Shown here in pieces: positions 35,509 through 44,798 of a stretch of 64,000 nucleotides of DNA (the stretch's first letter is position 1; every line of letters starts with the position of its first letter). This DNA is from Paenibacillus sp. AN1007 (lineage in GTDB: Bacteria; Bacillota; Bacilli; Paenibacillales; Paenibacillaceae), in the NCBI RefSeq assembly GCF_040702995.1, contig NZ_CP159992.1:258501-322500 (forward strand). The letters are read 5' to 3'. Made by a program: the position numbers and the translations under genes. Below the pieces are notes generated by a model, which was not told the DNA's origin, made no database searches, and saw only the letters and a list, made by a program, of their open reading frames with translations.

Positions 35509-37587
35509 ATGCAAGCGATACACCAGCCTTTACAAGGAAAACAGCAAGCCAAGCAGCAATCGACCCATACTCCTGGTCCTAACCGGGGCAAGAAGCCGGA
35601 CTTCCGAGTCATGCTGCAGAACAAGGAGATGCAGGCGGCTTTAGGCAGCGGTCTTATGATGCTGATTGCATGGGGGATTGCTCCTTACTTTGGGACAATG
35701 TCTGTCATACTTTACATTGCAGCTTATGTTATCGGGGGCTGGACCAAGGCGAAGGAAGGCATTGGAACGCTGGTCAAAGACCGCGACCTGGACGTTAACC
35801 TGCTGATGATTGCCGCATCACTCGGAGCAGCGGCTATCGGGTACTGGAATGAAGGAGCAATGTTGATCTTTATTTTTGCCCTCAGCGGAGCCTTGGAGAG
35901 TTATGCGACGGAGCGCAGTCACAAAGATATTTCATCCCTCCTGGCACTTAAACCCGAGACGGCACTGCGGATTGAAGATGGACAGATGAATGTGGTAGCT
36001 ATTGAGGATTTGAAGCCAGGGGATCTGCTGCTGGTGAAGCCGGGAGAGCTGATTCCAGCGGATGGGGTGGTTTACCGGGGAAGCTCTTTTATCAACCAGT
36101 CGTCTATTACAGGAGAATCCATGCCGGTGGATAAGAACATAGGTGACGAAGTTTATGCAGGTACGGTGAATGGCGAAGGGGCAGTATATGTCGAGGTCAC
36201 CAAGTCAGCTGAAGGTTCGCTGTTCGGCAAGATTATTAAAATGGTGGAAGAAGCACAGGCTGAGGTGCCGGACTCGCAGCGTTTTATGGAACGCTTTGAA
36301 GGTATTTATGCTCGCATCGTTGTAGGAGTTACGATTCTGGTTATTGTAGGAACACCGTTGATCTTGGGATGGACGTGGAATGAAGCTTTCTACAAAGCAA
36401 TGGTTTTTCTTGTGGTGGCTTCACCATGTGCGCTTGTTTCATCGATCATGCCTGTAATGCTGTCCGCAATGTCGAGCAGCGCCCGCCGCGGCATTTTGTT
36501 CAAGGGTGGGGCGCATATGGAGAATATTGCTCATACCAAGGTGGTTGCTTTTGACAAAACAGGTACGCTCACGATGGGAACACCCCAAGTAACAGATATT
36601 CTGACTGCACCGGGCATAAGTAGGGAGCAGCTGTTATCTGCGGCAGCGTCCATTGAAAATCTCTCGATGCACCCTCTTGCCCGTGCTGTTGTTGAACAGG
36701 CCAATAAGGAAAATCTGCCTTTGCAGGAAGCAGAGCATGTGCAGTCCATTACTGGACACGGCATTGAAGGAACGTTGAACGGCATCGTATGGAATATTGG
36801 AAGGCTGGATGGAACAGTGTGGGCACAAGATACACGAGAGATGCAGATGGAAGAGAGGAGAGCCGCGAAAACCCTGGGGCTAATGCCGAACGGAGAATCG
36901 AAGGATAGTAATTCCCTGGAACCCACAGCCGATGAAGTTGAAAGATCCGTAAACCGTGCTCCAGAGTGGGGAGAGGTATGTGCTGCGCTGGAGCAGGAAG
37001 GGAAAACGATATCCGTTGTAACCGTGAATGGTGAGTTTGCAGGTTTGATTGCGATGCGGGACAGGATTCGCCCACAGGCAGCAGCTGCTGTACAGAAGCT
37101 GAAGAGCATGGGGGTCGAAGCTGCGATGTTAACCGGTGACCGTGCCCGTTCCGCCTCGGTGATTGCTGGCGAAACGGGAGTTAGTCTGGTTTATGCAGAT
37201 CTGCTGCCTGAAGACAAGGTGAAACAGGTACAATCGCTTCGCGAGCAGTACGGCCATGTGCTGATGGTTGGTGACGGGGTCAATGATGCCCCAGCACTTG
37301 CGGCAGCAACCGTGGGTATGGGGATGGGCTTATCAGGAAGCGGGACGGCCATTGAGGTAGCCGATGCAGTGCTTATGAATGATAACATTGAAGAGATTGC
37401 GTGGGTGATTGGGCAGGCTCGACGGGCAGAGCGCACGGTGAAGCATAATATGTGGTTTGCCATTACAGTTATTCTGGCATTGATTGCAGGAAACTTCCTG
37501 CAGGATGTCGCCCTTCCGCTTGGCGTGGTTGGTCATGAAGGAAGTACCATTCTGGTTATTTTGAATGGACTTCGGCTGCTGCGTTAA
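35509..37587 (+). CDS. Heavy-metal P1B-type ATPase
   Basis: Membrane metal pump of 692 residues, related to the ZosA/CadA/ZntA group. The metal-binding membrane motif is SPC with Cys307, the phosphorylated Asp349 lies in DKTGTLTMG, SITGESMPV marks the actuator loop and GDGVNDAPAL the hinge. There is no N-terminal heavy-metal-associated domain; instead a Gln/Lys-rich tail of about 45 residues. In the nucleotide-binding domain about 50 extra hydrophilic residues follow ARDT-like positions near residue 450. ATG 35509 follows GGAAGG. Fur-family boxes upstream suggest iron, zinc or peroxide control. Whether it imports zinc, as ZosA does, or exports metal is open. Confidence 0.9.
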   Translation: MQAIHQPLQGKQQAKQQSTHTPGPNRGKKPDFRVMLQNKEMQAALGSGLMMLIAWGIAPYFGTMSVILYIAAYVIGGWTKAKEGIGTLVKDRDLDVNLLMIAASLGAAAIGYWNEGAMLIFIFALSGALESYATERSHKDISSLLALKPETALRIEDGQMNVVAIEDLKPGDLLLVKPGELIPADGVVYRGSSFINQSSITGESMPVDKNIGDEVYAGTVNGEGAVYVEVTKSAEGSLFGKIIKMVEEAQAEVPDSQRFMERFEGIYARIVVGVTILVIVGTPLILGWTWNEAFYKAMVFLVVASPCALVSSIMPVMLSAMSSSARRGILFKGGAHMENIAHTKVVAFDKTGTLTMGTPQVTDILTAPGISREQLLSAAASIENLSMHPLARAVVEQANKENLPLQEAEHVQSITGHGIEGTLNGIVWNIGRLDGTVWAQDTREMQMEERRAAKTLGLMPNGESKDSNSLEPTADEVERSVNRAPEWGEVCAALEQEGKTISVVTVNGEFAGLIAMRDRIRPQAAAAVQKLKSMGVEAAMLTGDRARSASVIAGETGVSLVYADLLPEDKVKQVQSLREQYGHVLMVGDGVNDAPALAAATVGMGMGLSGSGTAIEVADAVLMNDNIEEIAWVIGQARRAERTVKHNMWFAITVILALIAGNFLQDVALPLGVVGHEGSTILVILNGLRLLR

Positions 37588-37760
37588 AGTTAATCTGTCA
37601 TCAAGCTTAACGTGATAGCTTTATAAAACAACTTGCAGCGCCCGGCAGCTCCCGTTTGAACCTGTGGTCAGAGGGTAATAGTCGTAGAGACGATACAGCG
37701 TATCTCGCTAATGATAGTTACTCTGATAATAACTTTGAATAATAAGGGAGCTGTGAAAAA

Positions 37761-38570
37761 ATGGGCCGTTACGTACAAGTTGAACCGAGTGTAAAAGTAT
37801 ATGTTGAAGATATTGGTGAAGGGACTCCGGTGCTGTTTTTGCACGGCTGGCCTGTCAATTATAAAATGTTTGAATACCAGTTGAATGTGCTGCCGAATCA
37901 CGGGATTCGTTCAATTGCGATGGATTTCAGAGGTTATGGCTTATCGGATAAGCCGTCAACCGGTTACGACTATGATCGCATGGCAGACGATGTTCGTGCG
38001 GTCATAGATGATCTGGGGCTGACGGATGCGGTGCTGGCCGGGTTCTCTATGGGTGGTGCCATTGCTGCACATTATATGGCGCGGCATCAGGGGCACGGGG
38101 TATCCAAGCTGGCGCTGCTGTCGGCAGCGGCACCTGTATTTACCCAGCGTGAAGGTTATCCGTATGGTTTGACGCCGGATGAACTGAACGAGAAGATTAT
38201 TGAGCCGATTTTCACGGACCGTCCAAAGCTGCTGGATACGTTTGGCGGGATGTTTTTTGCGAAGGAGCACAGCCAGCCTTTCATGCAGTGGTTCCATGCA
38301 CTCGGCATGGAAGCTTCTTCTTATGGTACGATCAGCAGTGCCATGGCGCTGCGGGATGAGGATTTGCGCGGGGAGCTGGGAACGATCCAGGTGCCTACAG
38401 CCATTTTCCACGGTAAAAAGGATGAAATCTGTCCGTTCGAATTCGCGGAGGAGATGCAGAAAGCGATCCCTTCGGCTGAAATGGTTGTTTTTGAAGAGAG
38501 TGGACACGGTGCATTTTACGATGAGTTGAACAAATATAATGCCGAACTGATTCGCTTTATCCAATCTTGA
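37761..38570 (+). CDS. Alpha/beta hydrolase
   Basis: A 269-residue alpha/beta hydrolase of the haloperoxidase/esterase-like branch. The oxyanion-hole region is FLHGWPVNYKMFEYQ, the nucleophile Ser96 lies in AGFSMGGAIAAHYMA and the catalytic histidine in EESGHGAFYDELNKY near the C-terminus. An acid residue is expected in GKKDEICPFEFAE. GGGAG lies before the ATG. It is a monocistronic cytoplasmic enzyme; its substrate is unknown. A terminator follows at 38679-38724. Confidence 0.9.
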   Translation: MGRYVQVEPSVKVYVEDIGEGTPVLFLHGWPVNYKMFEYQLNVLPNHGIRSIAMDFRGYGLSDKPSTGYDYDRMADDVRAVIDDLGLTDAVLAGFSMGGAIAAHYMARHQGHGVSKLALLSAAAPVFTQREGYPYGLTPDELNEKIIEPIFTDRPKLLDTFGGMFFAKEHSQPFMQWFHALGMEASSYGTISSAMALRDEDLRGELGTIQVPTAIFHGKKDEICPFEFAEEMQKAIPSAEMVVFEESGHGAFYDELNKYNAELIRFIQS

Positions 38571-38678
38571 TCTTGATGTTGTAGATGTTGATGTACTAGT
38601 TAAAAAGAATAAACGGAACGCCCTACCGAGGATATAAGCAATTTCAGTAATTTCATGGAATCTTCATTTGTGGCAAAA

Positions 38679-38724
38679 TAAAGAACCCGACTTCAGCGTG
38701 CAGCTGTTGTATCGGGTTCTTTTG
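38679..38724. terminator. Bidirectional terminator
   Basis: AAGAACCCGA pairs with TCGGGTTCTT around a 21-base loop, with A-rich bases before and T after. It lies between the convergent hydrolase and ZIP-transporter genes and fits both strands. Confidence 0.9.
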
Positions 38725-38766
38725 GCTTTCCGTTTTGACGTCTAGCTTTTTTCGTTTATGTTCCAT

Positions 38767-39498
38767 TTAGAACAGTTCGGTCAGCCCAATCATCGTAATC
38801 AGCCCAAACAGGAACGAGATTGTCGCTGCGCGTGCATTGCCGTCTCCGTGGCTTTCGGGAATCAGCTCTTTATAAACGATGAACATCATCGCACCTGCTG
38901 CAAACGCCAAACCGTATGGTACAAGGCCAGCCACCAGACTGCTGAGCGTATATCCGATCATAGCGGTAATAATCTCTACAGCTCCGGTCAGAGTTGCAAT
39001 ACCAAGCGCCTTGAAGCGGCCGATATTTTGATTGACGAGAAAGAGAGCGACCAGAAAGCCTTCGGGTGCATTTTGCAGACCGATAGAAAAGGCGATCAGA
39101 TTCCCCAGATTCTCATCTGTACTAGCGTAACTTACACCGACAGACAAGCCCTCCGGCAGGTTATGCATTGTAATGGCTGCGATAATCATGAAGGCTTTGC
39201 CTTCAATTTTGAAAGGCATCTTCTCGGGATTCTCCAGATCTACGTGCGGGATCCGCATCTCCAGCACAAGCAGCACCAGGCTGCCGAGCATAATGCCAAA
39301 CGCGAGCACGAACAGATTGGACTGTCCGAGTGCTTCGGGAATGAGATTGTACACCGAGGCCGAGGTCATAATGCCCGCTGCGTAAGCGAGCAGAATGTCG
39401 CGCAGACGATGTGATATTTTACGCATAAATAAAATCGGTACGGCTCCAAGTCCGGTAGACATGGCCGAAATAATGCTGCCTAGTAGAGCGTCGTTCAT
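38767..39498 (-). CDS. ZIP-family metal transporter
   Basis: A 243-residue metal-ion permease with about eight hydrophobic helices, taking up zinc or other divalent metals. The two metal-site helices carry HNLPEG and QNAPEG, the hallmark motifs of ZIP transporters; the usual second HxxPEG histidine is replaced by Gln, as in some bacterial members. The start ATG at 39498 is preferred; AGGAGG lies about 13 bases ahead. It converges with the hydrolase gene and is divergent from trxB. Confidence 0.9.
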   Translation of the reverse strand: MNDALLGSIISAMSTGLGAVPILFMRKISHRLRDILLAYAAGIMTSASVYNLIPEALGQSNLFVLAFGIMLGSLVLLVLEMRIPHVDLENPEKMPFKIEGKAFMIIAAITMHNLPEGLSVGVSYASTDENLGNLIAFSIGLQNAPEGFLVALFLVNQNIGRFKALGIATLTGAVEIITAMIGYTLSSLVAGLVPYGLAFAAGAMMFIVYKELIPESHGDGNARAATISFLFGLITMIGLTELF

Positions 39499-39753
39499 GC
39501 TTCCATTTTCCCTCCTGATGAAGACTTCTTCATAATCGCTGCCGAGCATTGACACCGTACATAAAAGAGATCATAATGAACAACAGATTAGAATGATTAT
39601 AAATTAGAATTCCGTTTCTGCATAGGTGAATCGTCATATTCGCAGGCAGTTTATGGACATGACATGGGCTATTCGTTTTAGTGTATGCAAAGGCTCGCGC
39701 TTTTGATGCCGGAGAACCTGACCTTTTTGCAGAACCTGGGGGAGGAACTATAC

Positions 39754-40695
39754 ATGTATAAATCAATTATTATTGGAACAGGCCCTGCTGGGCTGACAGC
39801 AGCAATCTATCTGGCACGTGCTAACTTGAATCCGCTTGTTATTGAAGGACCACAGCCGGGAGGACAGCTGACAACAACGACGGAAGTAGAGAACTTCCCG
39901 GGTTTCCCTGATGGTATCATGGGTCCTGAGTTGATGGATAACATGCGTAAGCAGGCAGAGCGTTTTGGTGCTGAATTCCGTACAGGTTGGGTAAACAATA
40001 TCGACATGAGCGAGCGTCCATTCAAAATTCAAGTAGAAGGTATGGGCGAACTTGTATCGGAAACGTTGATTCTGTCTACAGGTGCTTCCGCTAAATATCT
40101 GGGTATTCCAGGAGAAGAAACAAACGTGGGACGCGGTGTCAGCACATGTGCGACATGTGACGGATTCTTCTTCCGCAACAAAGAAATCATCGTTATTGGC
40201 GGTGGCGATTCCGCATTGGAAGAAGCAAGCTTTTTGTCCCGTTTCGGTTCGAAAGTAACCTTGGTACACCGTCGTGAGGAACTGCGCGGTTCCAAAATCA
40301 TGCAGGATCGTGCACGCAGCAACGAAAAAGTAGAAATGGCTCTGAACCGCACACCACTTGAAGTTATTGCTGGCGACAACGGCGTAACTGGCTTGAAGGT
40401 ACTCAACAACGCAACAGGTGAAGAAGAAGTGATTCCGGCAAGCGGCGTATTCGTAGCCATCGGTCATACACCGAACACAGGTTTCCTCGGCGGCCAGATT
40501 ACGACGGATGAGCATGGTTACATTTTGACAACACCTGGTACTTCTGAAACCAATATCCCAGGCGTATTCGCATGTGGTGACGTTCAGGATACACGCTACA
40601 AACAGGCGATCACAGCTGCAGGCAGCGGATGTATGGCTGCGATGGATACAGAGAAATTCATTGAAAGCCTGGAGCACAGCGCGGTTGCATTGTAA
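39754..40695 (+). CDS. trxB: Thioredoxin reductase-like flavoprotein TrxB
   Basis: FAD and NADPH-dependent disulfide reductase of 313 residues that keeps thioredoxin reduced. The FAD loop is GTGPAGLTAAIYLARA, the redox-active pair is Cys132 and Cys135 in CATCDGFF, and the NADPH loop is GGGDSALEEASFL. The ATG at 39754 has GGGGGAGG upstream. A 76-residue glutaredoxin-like gene follows after 89 bases, so a linked redox unit is likely. Other paralogues such as ferredoxin-NADP reductases lack the CATC pair, so the call is firm. Confidence 0.95.
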   Translation: MYKSIIIGTGPAGLTAAIYLARANLNPLVIEGPQPGGQLTTTTEVENFPGFPDGIMGPELMDNMRKQAERFGAEFRTGWVNNIDMSERPFKIQVEGMGELVSETLILSTGASAKYLGIPGEETNVGRGVSTCATCDGFFFRNKEIIVIGGGDSALEEASFLSRFGSKVTLVHRREELRGSKIMQDRARSNEKVEMALNRTPLEVIAGDNGVTGLKVLNNATGEEEVIPASGVFVAIGHTPNTGFLGGQITTDEHGYILTTPGTSETNIPGVFACGDVQDTRYKQAITAAGSGCMAAMDTEKFIESLEHSAVAL

Positions 40696-40784
40696 TTCGC
40701 AAGTTCAGTGTTTAAAGAGTGCTTGATTAAGCTTATTAATTATTAACCATATAAATCAAATAATCATTATGAGGTGAATTGAAC

Positions 40785-41015
40785 ATGGAAAACGTAATTG
40801 TATACACATCCACGAACTGCCCGAACTGTAAGTCTGTTAAATCTTTCCTGGCTGACAAAGGCATTGCTTACGAAGAGCGCAACATCGAGACAAGCGATGA
40901 GTTCGCACAACAAGTATGGGACATGGGCGTACGTGCAGTTCCTTTGACAGTAATCGGTGAACACCGCATCCTAGGTATGAATAAAACGCAATTCGCGAAA
41001 GTACTGGACGCTTAA
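40785..41015 (+). CDS. Glutaredoxin-like protein (NrdH/YruB type)
   Basis: A 76-residue thioredoxin-fold protein. The redox-active motif is Cys12-Pro-Asn-Cys15 in TSTNCPNCKSVK, and the conserved cis-proline occurs in VRAVPLTVIG. Short length and lack of a glutathione-binding tail resemble NrdH redoxins or YruB-like proteins, which thioredoxin reductase can reduce. It directly follows trxB, which supports that pairing. The ATG at 40785 has GAGGTGA at ideal spacing. Confidence 0.88.
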   Translation: MENVIVYTSTNCPNCKSVKSFLADKGIAYEERNIETSDEFAQQVWDMGVRAVPLTVIGEHRILGMNKTQFAKVLDA

Positions 41016-41111
41016 TTCATGCTCTTCTAGTATGTAAGCTTACTGTGTAGTTTAAAAGAAATGAAGCTATTCCGGTTCGCGCGAGCCGTTTGAATATAGA
41101 AGTGAAGAGAG

Positions 41112-41150
41112 GAAAACCGTACCTGATGAGGTGCGGTTTTTCTGTTTTTT
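41112..41150 (+). terminator. Terminator after the glutaredoxin-like gene
   Basis: AAAACCG-T-ACCT pairs with AGGT-G-CGGTTTT around GATG, followed by T-rich sequence. A smaller hairpin CGGTTCG/CGAGCCG lies just before it near 41074-41090. Confidence 0.85.
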
Positions 41151-41180
41151 GCATTTTGAATGGAGTGGTGAAAGAGAAAC

Positions 41181-41243
41181 AAAAAGAAGACGCGTAAAGC
41201 AGCGTCTGGGGTTCAAGACGTTGCGTATAAGCGTCTTCTTTTT
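41181..41243. terminator. Nested double hairpin, likely bidirectional terminator
   Basis: The outer stem AAAAAGAAGACGC at 41181-41193 pairs perfectly with 41231-41243. Inside it CAGCGTCT at 41200-41207 pairs with AGACGTTG at 41216-41223 with one G-T pair. A-run and T-run ends suit termination on both strands, between trxB/glutaredoxin and the leftward small gene. Confidence 0.75.
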
Positions 41244-41300
41244 CCGTTTGTACAAAAAATCCTATGCCTTTACATCCGTTGAGGTGTTAAGACGTTCTCG

Positions 41301-41498
41301 CTAGAAAAAAATACTCATAAACGTCTGAAATACGACATACACCAGCAAGCCTGACAGCATGTACATGACACCAGCCTTCTTTTTGCTCTGAAAAAATCGA
41401 AGTATGCCTAGGCTGAACAGGGGCGCAAGCACAATCAGGAACAGGAGTACGGTGACAAACACTGGCGCCGAGATATCTGATGTATCCACGTAGGTCAC
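41301..41498 (-). CDS. Small two-helix membrane protein
   Basis: A 65-residue protein with two hydrophobic segments (about residues 12-34 and 43-63) and a basic turn QSKKKAG between them. The start is GTG at 41498, with GGAGTG nine bases ahead. No family is recognised. It reads leftward into the nested hairpin terminator. Its left neighbour is the glutaredoxin-like gene and its right neighbour is xylR, which has the same direction, so it could be transcribed with xylR. Confidence 0.65.
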   Translation of the reverse strand: MTYVDTSDISAPVFVTVLLFLIVLAPLFSLGILRFFQSKKKAGVMYMLSGLLVYVVFQTFMSIFF

Positions 41499-41652
41499 GA
41501 GTTTTCACTCCGTTTCATTATCGGATAACACAGCAGCGCGAGCGCTGCCATGACAAAAATCACATAACACCATTATACCTCTGGATTTCTTTAACAAAAA
41601 GGGAGGAAATGGGGCGAAATCTTGTCAATTTTATATGTTTTTGTGCTGAATA

Positions 41653-42815
41653 TTAAACAGAGACGCGCACATTACCTAAGAACTGGGATATTGCAGCGTA
41701 GGCTGCCCCGATTCGGGTCGAGCGGCTGCCGAGCGCAGCCCATTCCACCTGCAGACTGCGGCGGTGATATGGCAGGGTTCGTTCCTCAACCACCTGTTTG
41801 AGTGCAGACTCAATCCAGGGTTTGGCTTCTGAAAGCGGGCCGCCAATAATGATGCGTTCCGGGTTAAAGCTGTTGACAATATTGGTAATGCCGATGCCGA
41901 GCTTGCGTCCAACCATTTCGTACAAGTTCAGTACAGCTTCGTGACCCTCCTGAGCCAGTTCAATCAATTCCTTGGTAGTACGCCCAGGCAGATGCTCCTG
42001 ATCCGGGTGCTCATATACTTTTTCCGAGGCATACAATTCCCAGCATCCCCGATTACCGCAAGAGCAGGGCAGGCCCTCTGCTTCAATGGACATATGTCCA
42101 GTCTCACCCGCATACCCCCAGGCTCCCTTGTATAATTCACCGTCAACGATGATACCTGAACCAATCCCGATGCCTGCACTGATATAGATTAAATGACGCA
42201 CGCCAATACCTGCACCAAAGTTCAGCTCGCCCCGCGCTCCCGCATTGGCTTCATTATCAATCGTAACAGGAAGCTTGAAGCTGTCCTCCATCATCGCCCG
42301 CAAAGGAACCATCTCCCACTTCAGGTTGGGTGCAAACAGCACAGTGCCCTGCTCATCGACCATCCCGGGAACACCGATGCCAATGCCGATCACGCCATGA
42401 GGGGAGGGAGGAGCCTGCCCGATCAGGTAATCTGCTGCCAGCTTTAATTGTTCGAAAACAGACGCTGCATCATGCTGCATCAGATCGGCGGCATATTCGG
42501 CAACGATTTGGCCCTCGAGGTCGGAAAGCACGCCTTTCAAACGGGTGACCGTCAGCTCCAGTCCGACTGCATAACCCGCTGTTCCGCGAAAAGCAGCATC
42601 AACGGCTTGCGCCCCCCGCTGGACTCTCCGGGGCCAATCTCCTGCACGAGTTCGTCACTGATCAGATCCGCGACCAGATTGGATACCGTTGCTTTGTTCA
42701 GACCCGTCACTTCGGACAATTTGGCCCGGGAAAGGGGGGCATGGCGCCGGATCGTATCGAGTACGATCGACTTGTTTATTTTTTTGACCAGCATCTGGTC
42801 GCCAGTAATTTTCAT
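41653..42815 (-). pseudogene. xylR: XylR, ROK-family xylose repressor, frameshifted
   Basis: Repressor of xylose genes, expected 387 residues. The N-terminal winged helix-turn-helix (LSRAKLSEVTGLNKATVSNL) is in one frame and the ROK sugar-binding domain in another. The ROK part has the CxCGNxGCWE zinc motif (CSCGNRGCWELYA) and the GAGIGVRHLIYISAGIG region. A single missing base near 42578-42581 splits them: adding one G in GAACAGCGGG restores EQAGYAVGLELTVTRLKGV. All other parts look intact. It is divergent from xylA across a XylR operator. It may be a true loss-of-function, giving constitutive xylose use, or a sequence error. Confidence 0.88.
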
Positions 42816-42919
42816 ATCGCTTAGGCACTCCTATTCTTCGTAACAAAGGATTTCATGTATATCCGCTAAGAAGCTATTCGACTATTATAGCGTAAACGAA
42901 CAAGGAAAAAACAATTTTA

Positions 42920-42952
42920 TTTAACTTTGTTTAACCGATAGACAAAGTTAAA
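42920..42952. promoter_or_regulatory. XylR operator
   Basis: TTTAACTTTGT at 42920-42930 and ACAAAGTTAAA at 42942-42952 form perfect 11-base inverted arms separated by 11 bases, as in Bacillus xyl operators. It covers the xylA promoter. Confidence 0.9.
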
Positions 42953-42954
42953 AT
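42927..42954 (+). promoter_or_regulatory. xylA promoter
   Basis: TTGTTT at 42927-42932, a 16-base spacer and TAAAAT at 42949-42954. It is almost fully covered by the XylR operator, which explains repression. Confidence 0.55.
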
Positions 42955-42971
42955 GATGTGTTAGGATAACG

Positions 42972-42987
42972 TTGTAAACGATTTCTT
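42972..42987 (+). promoter_or_regulatory. cre site (CcpA) before xylA
   Basis: TTGTAAACGATTTCTT matches all 16 positions of the degenerate cre consensus WTGNAANCGNWNNCWW. It lies downstream of the promoter, a roadblock position for catabolite repression. Confidence 0.8.
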
Positions 42988-43027
42988 ATACAAACTCTTT
43001 TAAAACTTTTGAGGAGGCATTTATCAC

Positions 43028-44344
43028 ATGGCCTATTTTGAATCCGTTAATAAGATTGCATTCGAAGGTAAAGATTCCAAGAATCCATTTGCTTTTAAAC
43101 ATTATAATCCACAAGAAGTTGTCGCTGGCAAAACGATGGAAGAGCACTTCCGTTTCGGTATGGCATACTGGCACACATTAACTGCAGGCGGAAGCGACCC
43201 GTTCGGTGCTGAAACAGCAGTACGTTCATGGGACAGCTACTCCGGTTTGGATAAAGCGAAAGTTCGTGTAGAAGCGGCTTTTGAATTCATGGAAAAAATG
43301 AATCTGCCATACTACTGTTTCCACGATGTAGACGTGGCTCCAGAAGGGGCATCACTGCGTGAATTCTACAGCAACATCGATACAATCGTTGATTTGCTCG
43401 AAGAGCACATGAAAGCAAGCGGCAAAAAGCTGCTCTGGAACACGGCTAACATGTTCTCCAATCCACGTTTTATGTTCGGTGCAGCATCCACTTGCAACGC
43501 TGATGTATATGCTCATGCAGCAGCTCAGATCAAAAAAGGTCTGGAAGTAGGTAAACGCCTAGGTGCAGAAAACTATGTATTCTGGGGCGGCCGTGAAGGC
43601 TACGACACATTGCTGAACACAGACATGCAGCTGGAACAGGACAACATCGCTCGTATGTTCCACATGGCTGTTGACTATGCGAAAGAAATCGGCTTCGACG
43701 CTCAGTTCCTGATTGAGCCTAAACCAAAAGAGCCAACAAAACACCAATATGACTTTGATGCAGCAACTTCGATTGCTTTCTTGCAAAAATATGATCTCGA
43801 CAAACAGTTCAAACTGAACCTTGAAGCGAACCATGCAACGCTGGCAGGTCACACATTTGACCATGAAATCCGCGTAGCACGTATCAATGGCATGCTCGGT
43901 TCCCTGGATGCCAACCAAGGCGATCTGCTGATTGGCTGGGATACGGACGAGTTCCCGGTTGATATGTATGATGCTACTCTGACCATGTATGAAGTGTTGA
44001 AAAACGGCGGTCTGGGCAAAGGGGGCGTAAACTTCGACGCTAAAGTTCGCCGTGGCTCCTTCGAACCTGAGGATCTGTTCCTGGCTCACATCGCAGGTAT
44101 GGATACGTATGCGAAAGGTCTGAAAGTAGCTTCCAAGCTGATTGAAGACCGCGTATTCGATGAATTCATCGAGCAGCGTTACAGCAGCTTCAACGAAGGC
44201 ATCGGTGCAGATGTTGTTGCAGGTAAAGCAACACTTGCTTCATTGGCTGAGTATGCTTTGAACAACGAAAACCCACGCAAAAACCAATCCGGACGTCAGG
44301 AACTGTTGAGAGCAAAACTTAATCAATACATCTTGGCTGACTAA
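43028..44344 (+). CDS. xylA: Xylose isomerase XylA
   Basis: Converts D-xylose to D-xylulose with two divalent metals. The 438 residues match class II xylose isomerases. Catalytic His99 and Asp102 lie in [13 protein letters not shown], the signature [15 protein letters not shown] is intact, and metal ligands occur in [24 protein letters not shown] ribosome binding site precedes the ATG. Control by XylR and CcpA sites is visible upstream. xylB follows after a 454-base spacer containing a strong hairpin. Confidence 0.97.
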   Translation: MAYFESVNKIAFEGKDSKNPFAFKHYNPQEVVAGKTMEEHFRFGMAYWHTLTAGGSDPFGAETAVRSWDSYSGLDKAKVRVEAAFEFMEKMNLPYYCFHDVDVAPEGASLREFYSNIDTIVDLLEEHMKASGKKLLWNTANMFSNPRFMFGAASTCNADVYAHAAAQIKKGLEVGKRLGAENYVFWGGREGYDTLLNTDMQLEQDNIARMFHMAVDYAKEIGFDAQFLIEPKPKEPTKHQYDFDAATSIAFLQKYDLDKQFKLNLEANHATLAGHTFDHEIRVARINGMLGSLDANQGDLLIGWDTDEFPVDMYDATLTMYEVLKNGGLGKGGVNFDAKVRRGSFEPEDLFLAHIAGMDTYAKGLKVASKLIEDRVFDEFIEQRYSSFNEGIGADVVAGKATLASLAEYALNNENPRKNQSGRQELLRAKLNQYILAD

Positions 44345-44496
44345 TAACAGTCTTAGAGGAAGAGTAGATTCATGTCCGAACGAACTGCCTATGATTCTAT
44401 GACTAGATCATTGCCGCAGATAAAGCAGGAATCATACCTCTTCCTACTAGGTGCAAAAGTATGCTGCACCCTGGACGTTGAATAAGCGTGACATTC

Positions 44497-44536
44497 AAAC
44501 CGTCCCCGCTTTCCTCTGGGAAGGCGGGGACGGTTT
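44497..44536 (+). other. Strong hairpin between xylA and xylB
   Basis: AAACCGTCCCCGC at 44497-44509 pairs perfectly with 44524-44536; the inner bases extend the stem further. No T-run follows, so it may protect or process the transcript, or weakly reduce xylB expression. The rest of the 454-base gap 44345-44798 shows no gene I would support. Confidence 0.65.
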
Positions 44537-44798
44537 GTTGTCATTGTTGGAGCCCGAGCTGCCTCAAACGAGAACGGTTGTCCCGTTTGAAAGCAACGTT
44601 ACAAGGGGCATGCAGAAACGGAGTGGGCAGAAAGAACCCGGAGAAACGAAGTGTTCGCATTTACAACCGGATTTCACCCTTGGAAAAGGGGGAATAAGGA
44701 AATCCGGGGTAAGGGCGATCGAAGGGTTTTCTGCACACGGAATGGCCTTCCATGCCGACCTAAGGTTTCAATCCTGTATAAACGAAAGGAGTATACTT

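Noticed and set aside
38758..39414. Rightward open frame opposite the ZIP transporter
   Set aside because: The leftward frame has ZIP motifs and eight helices; the opposite protein has no domain and is a shadow.
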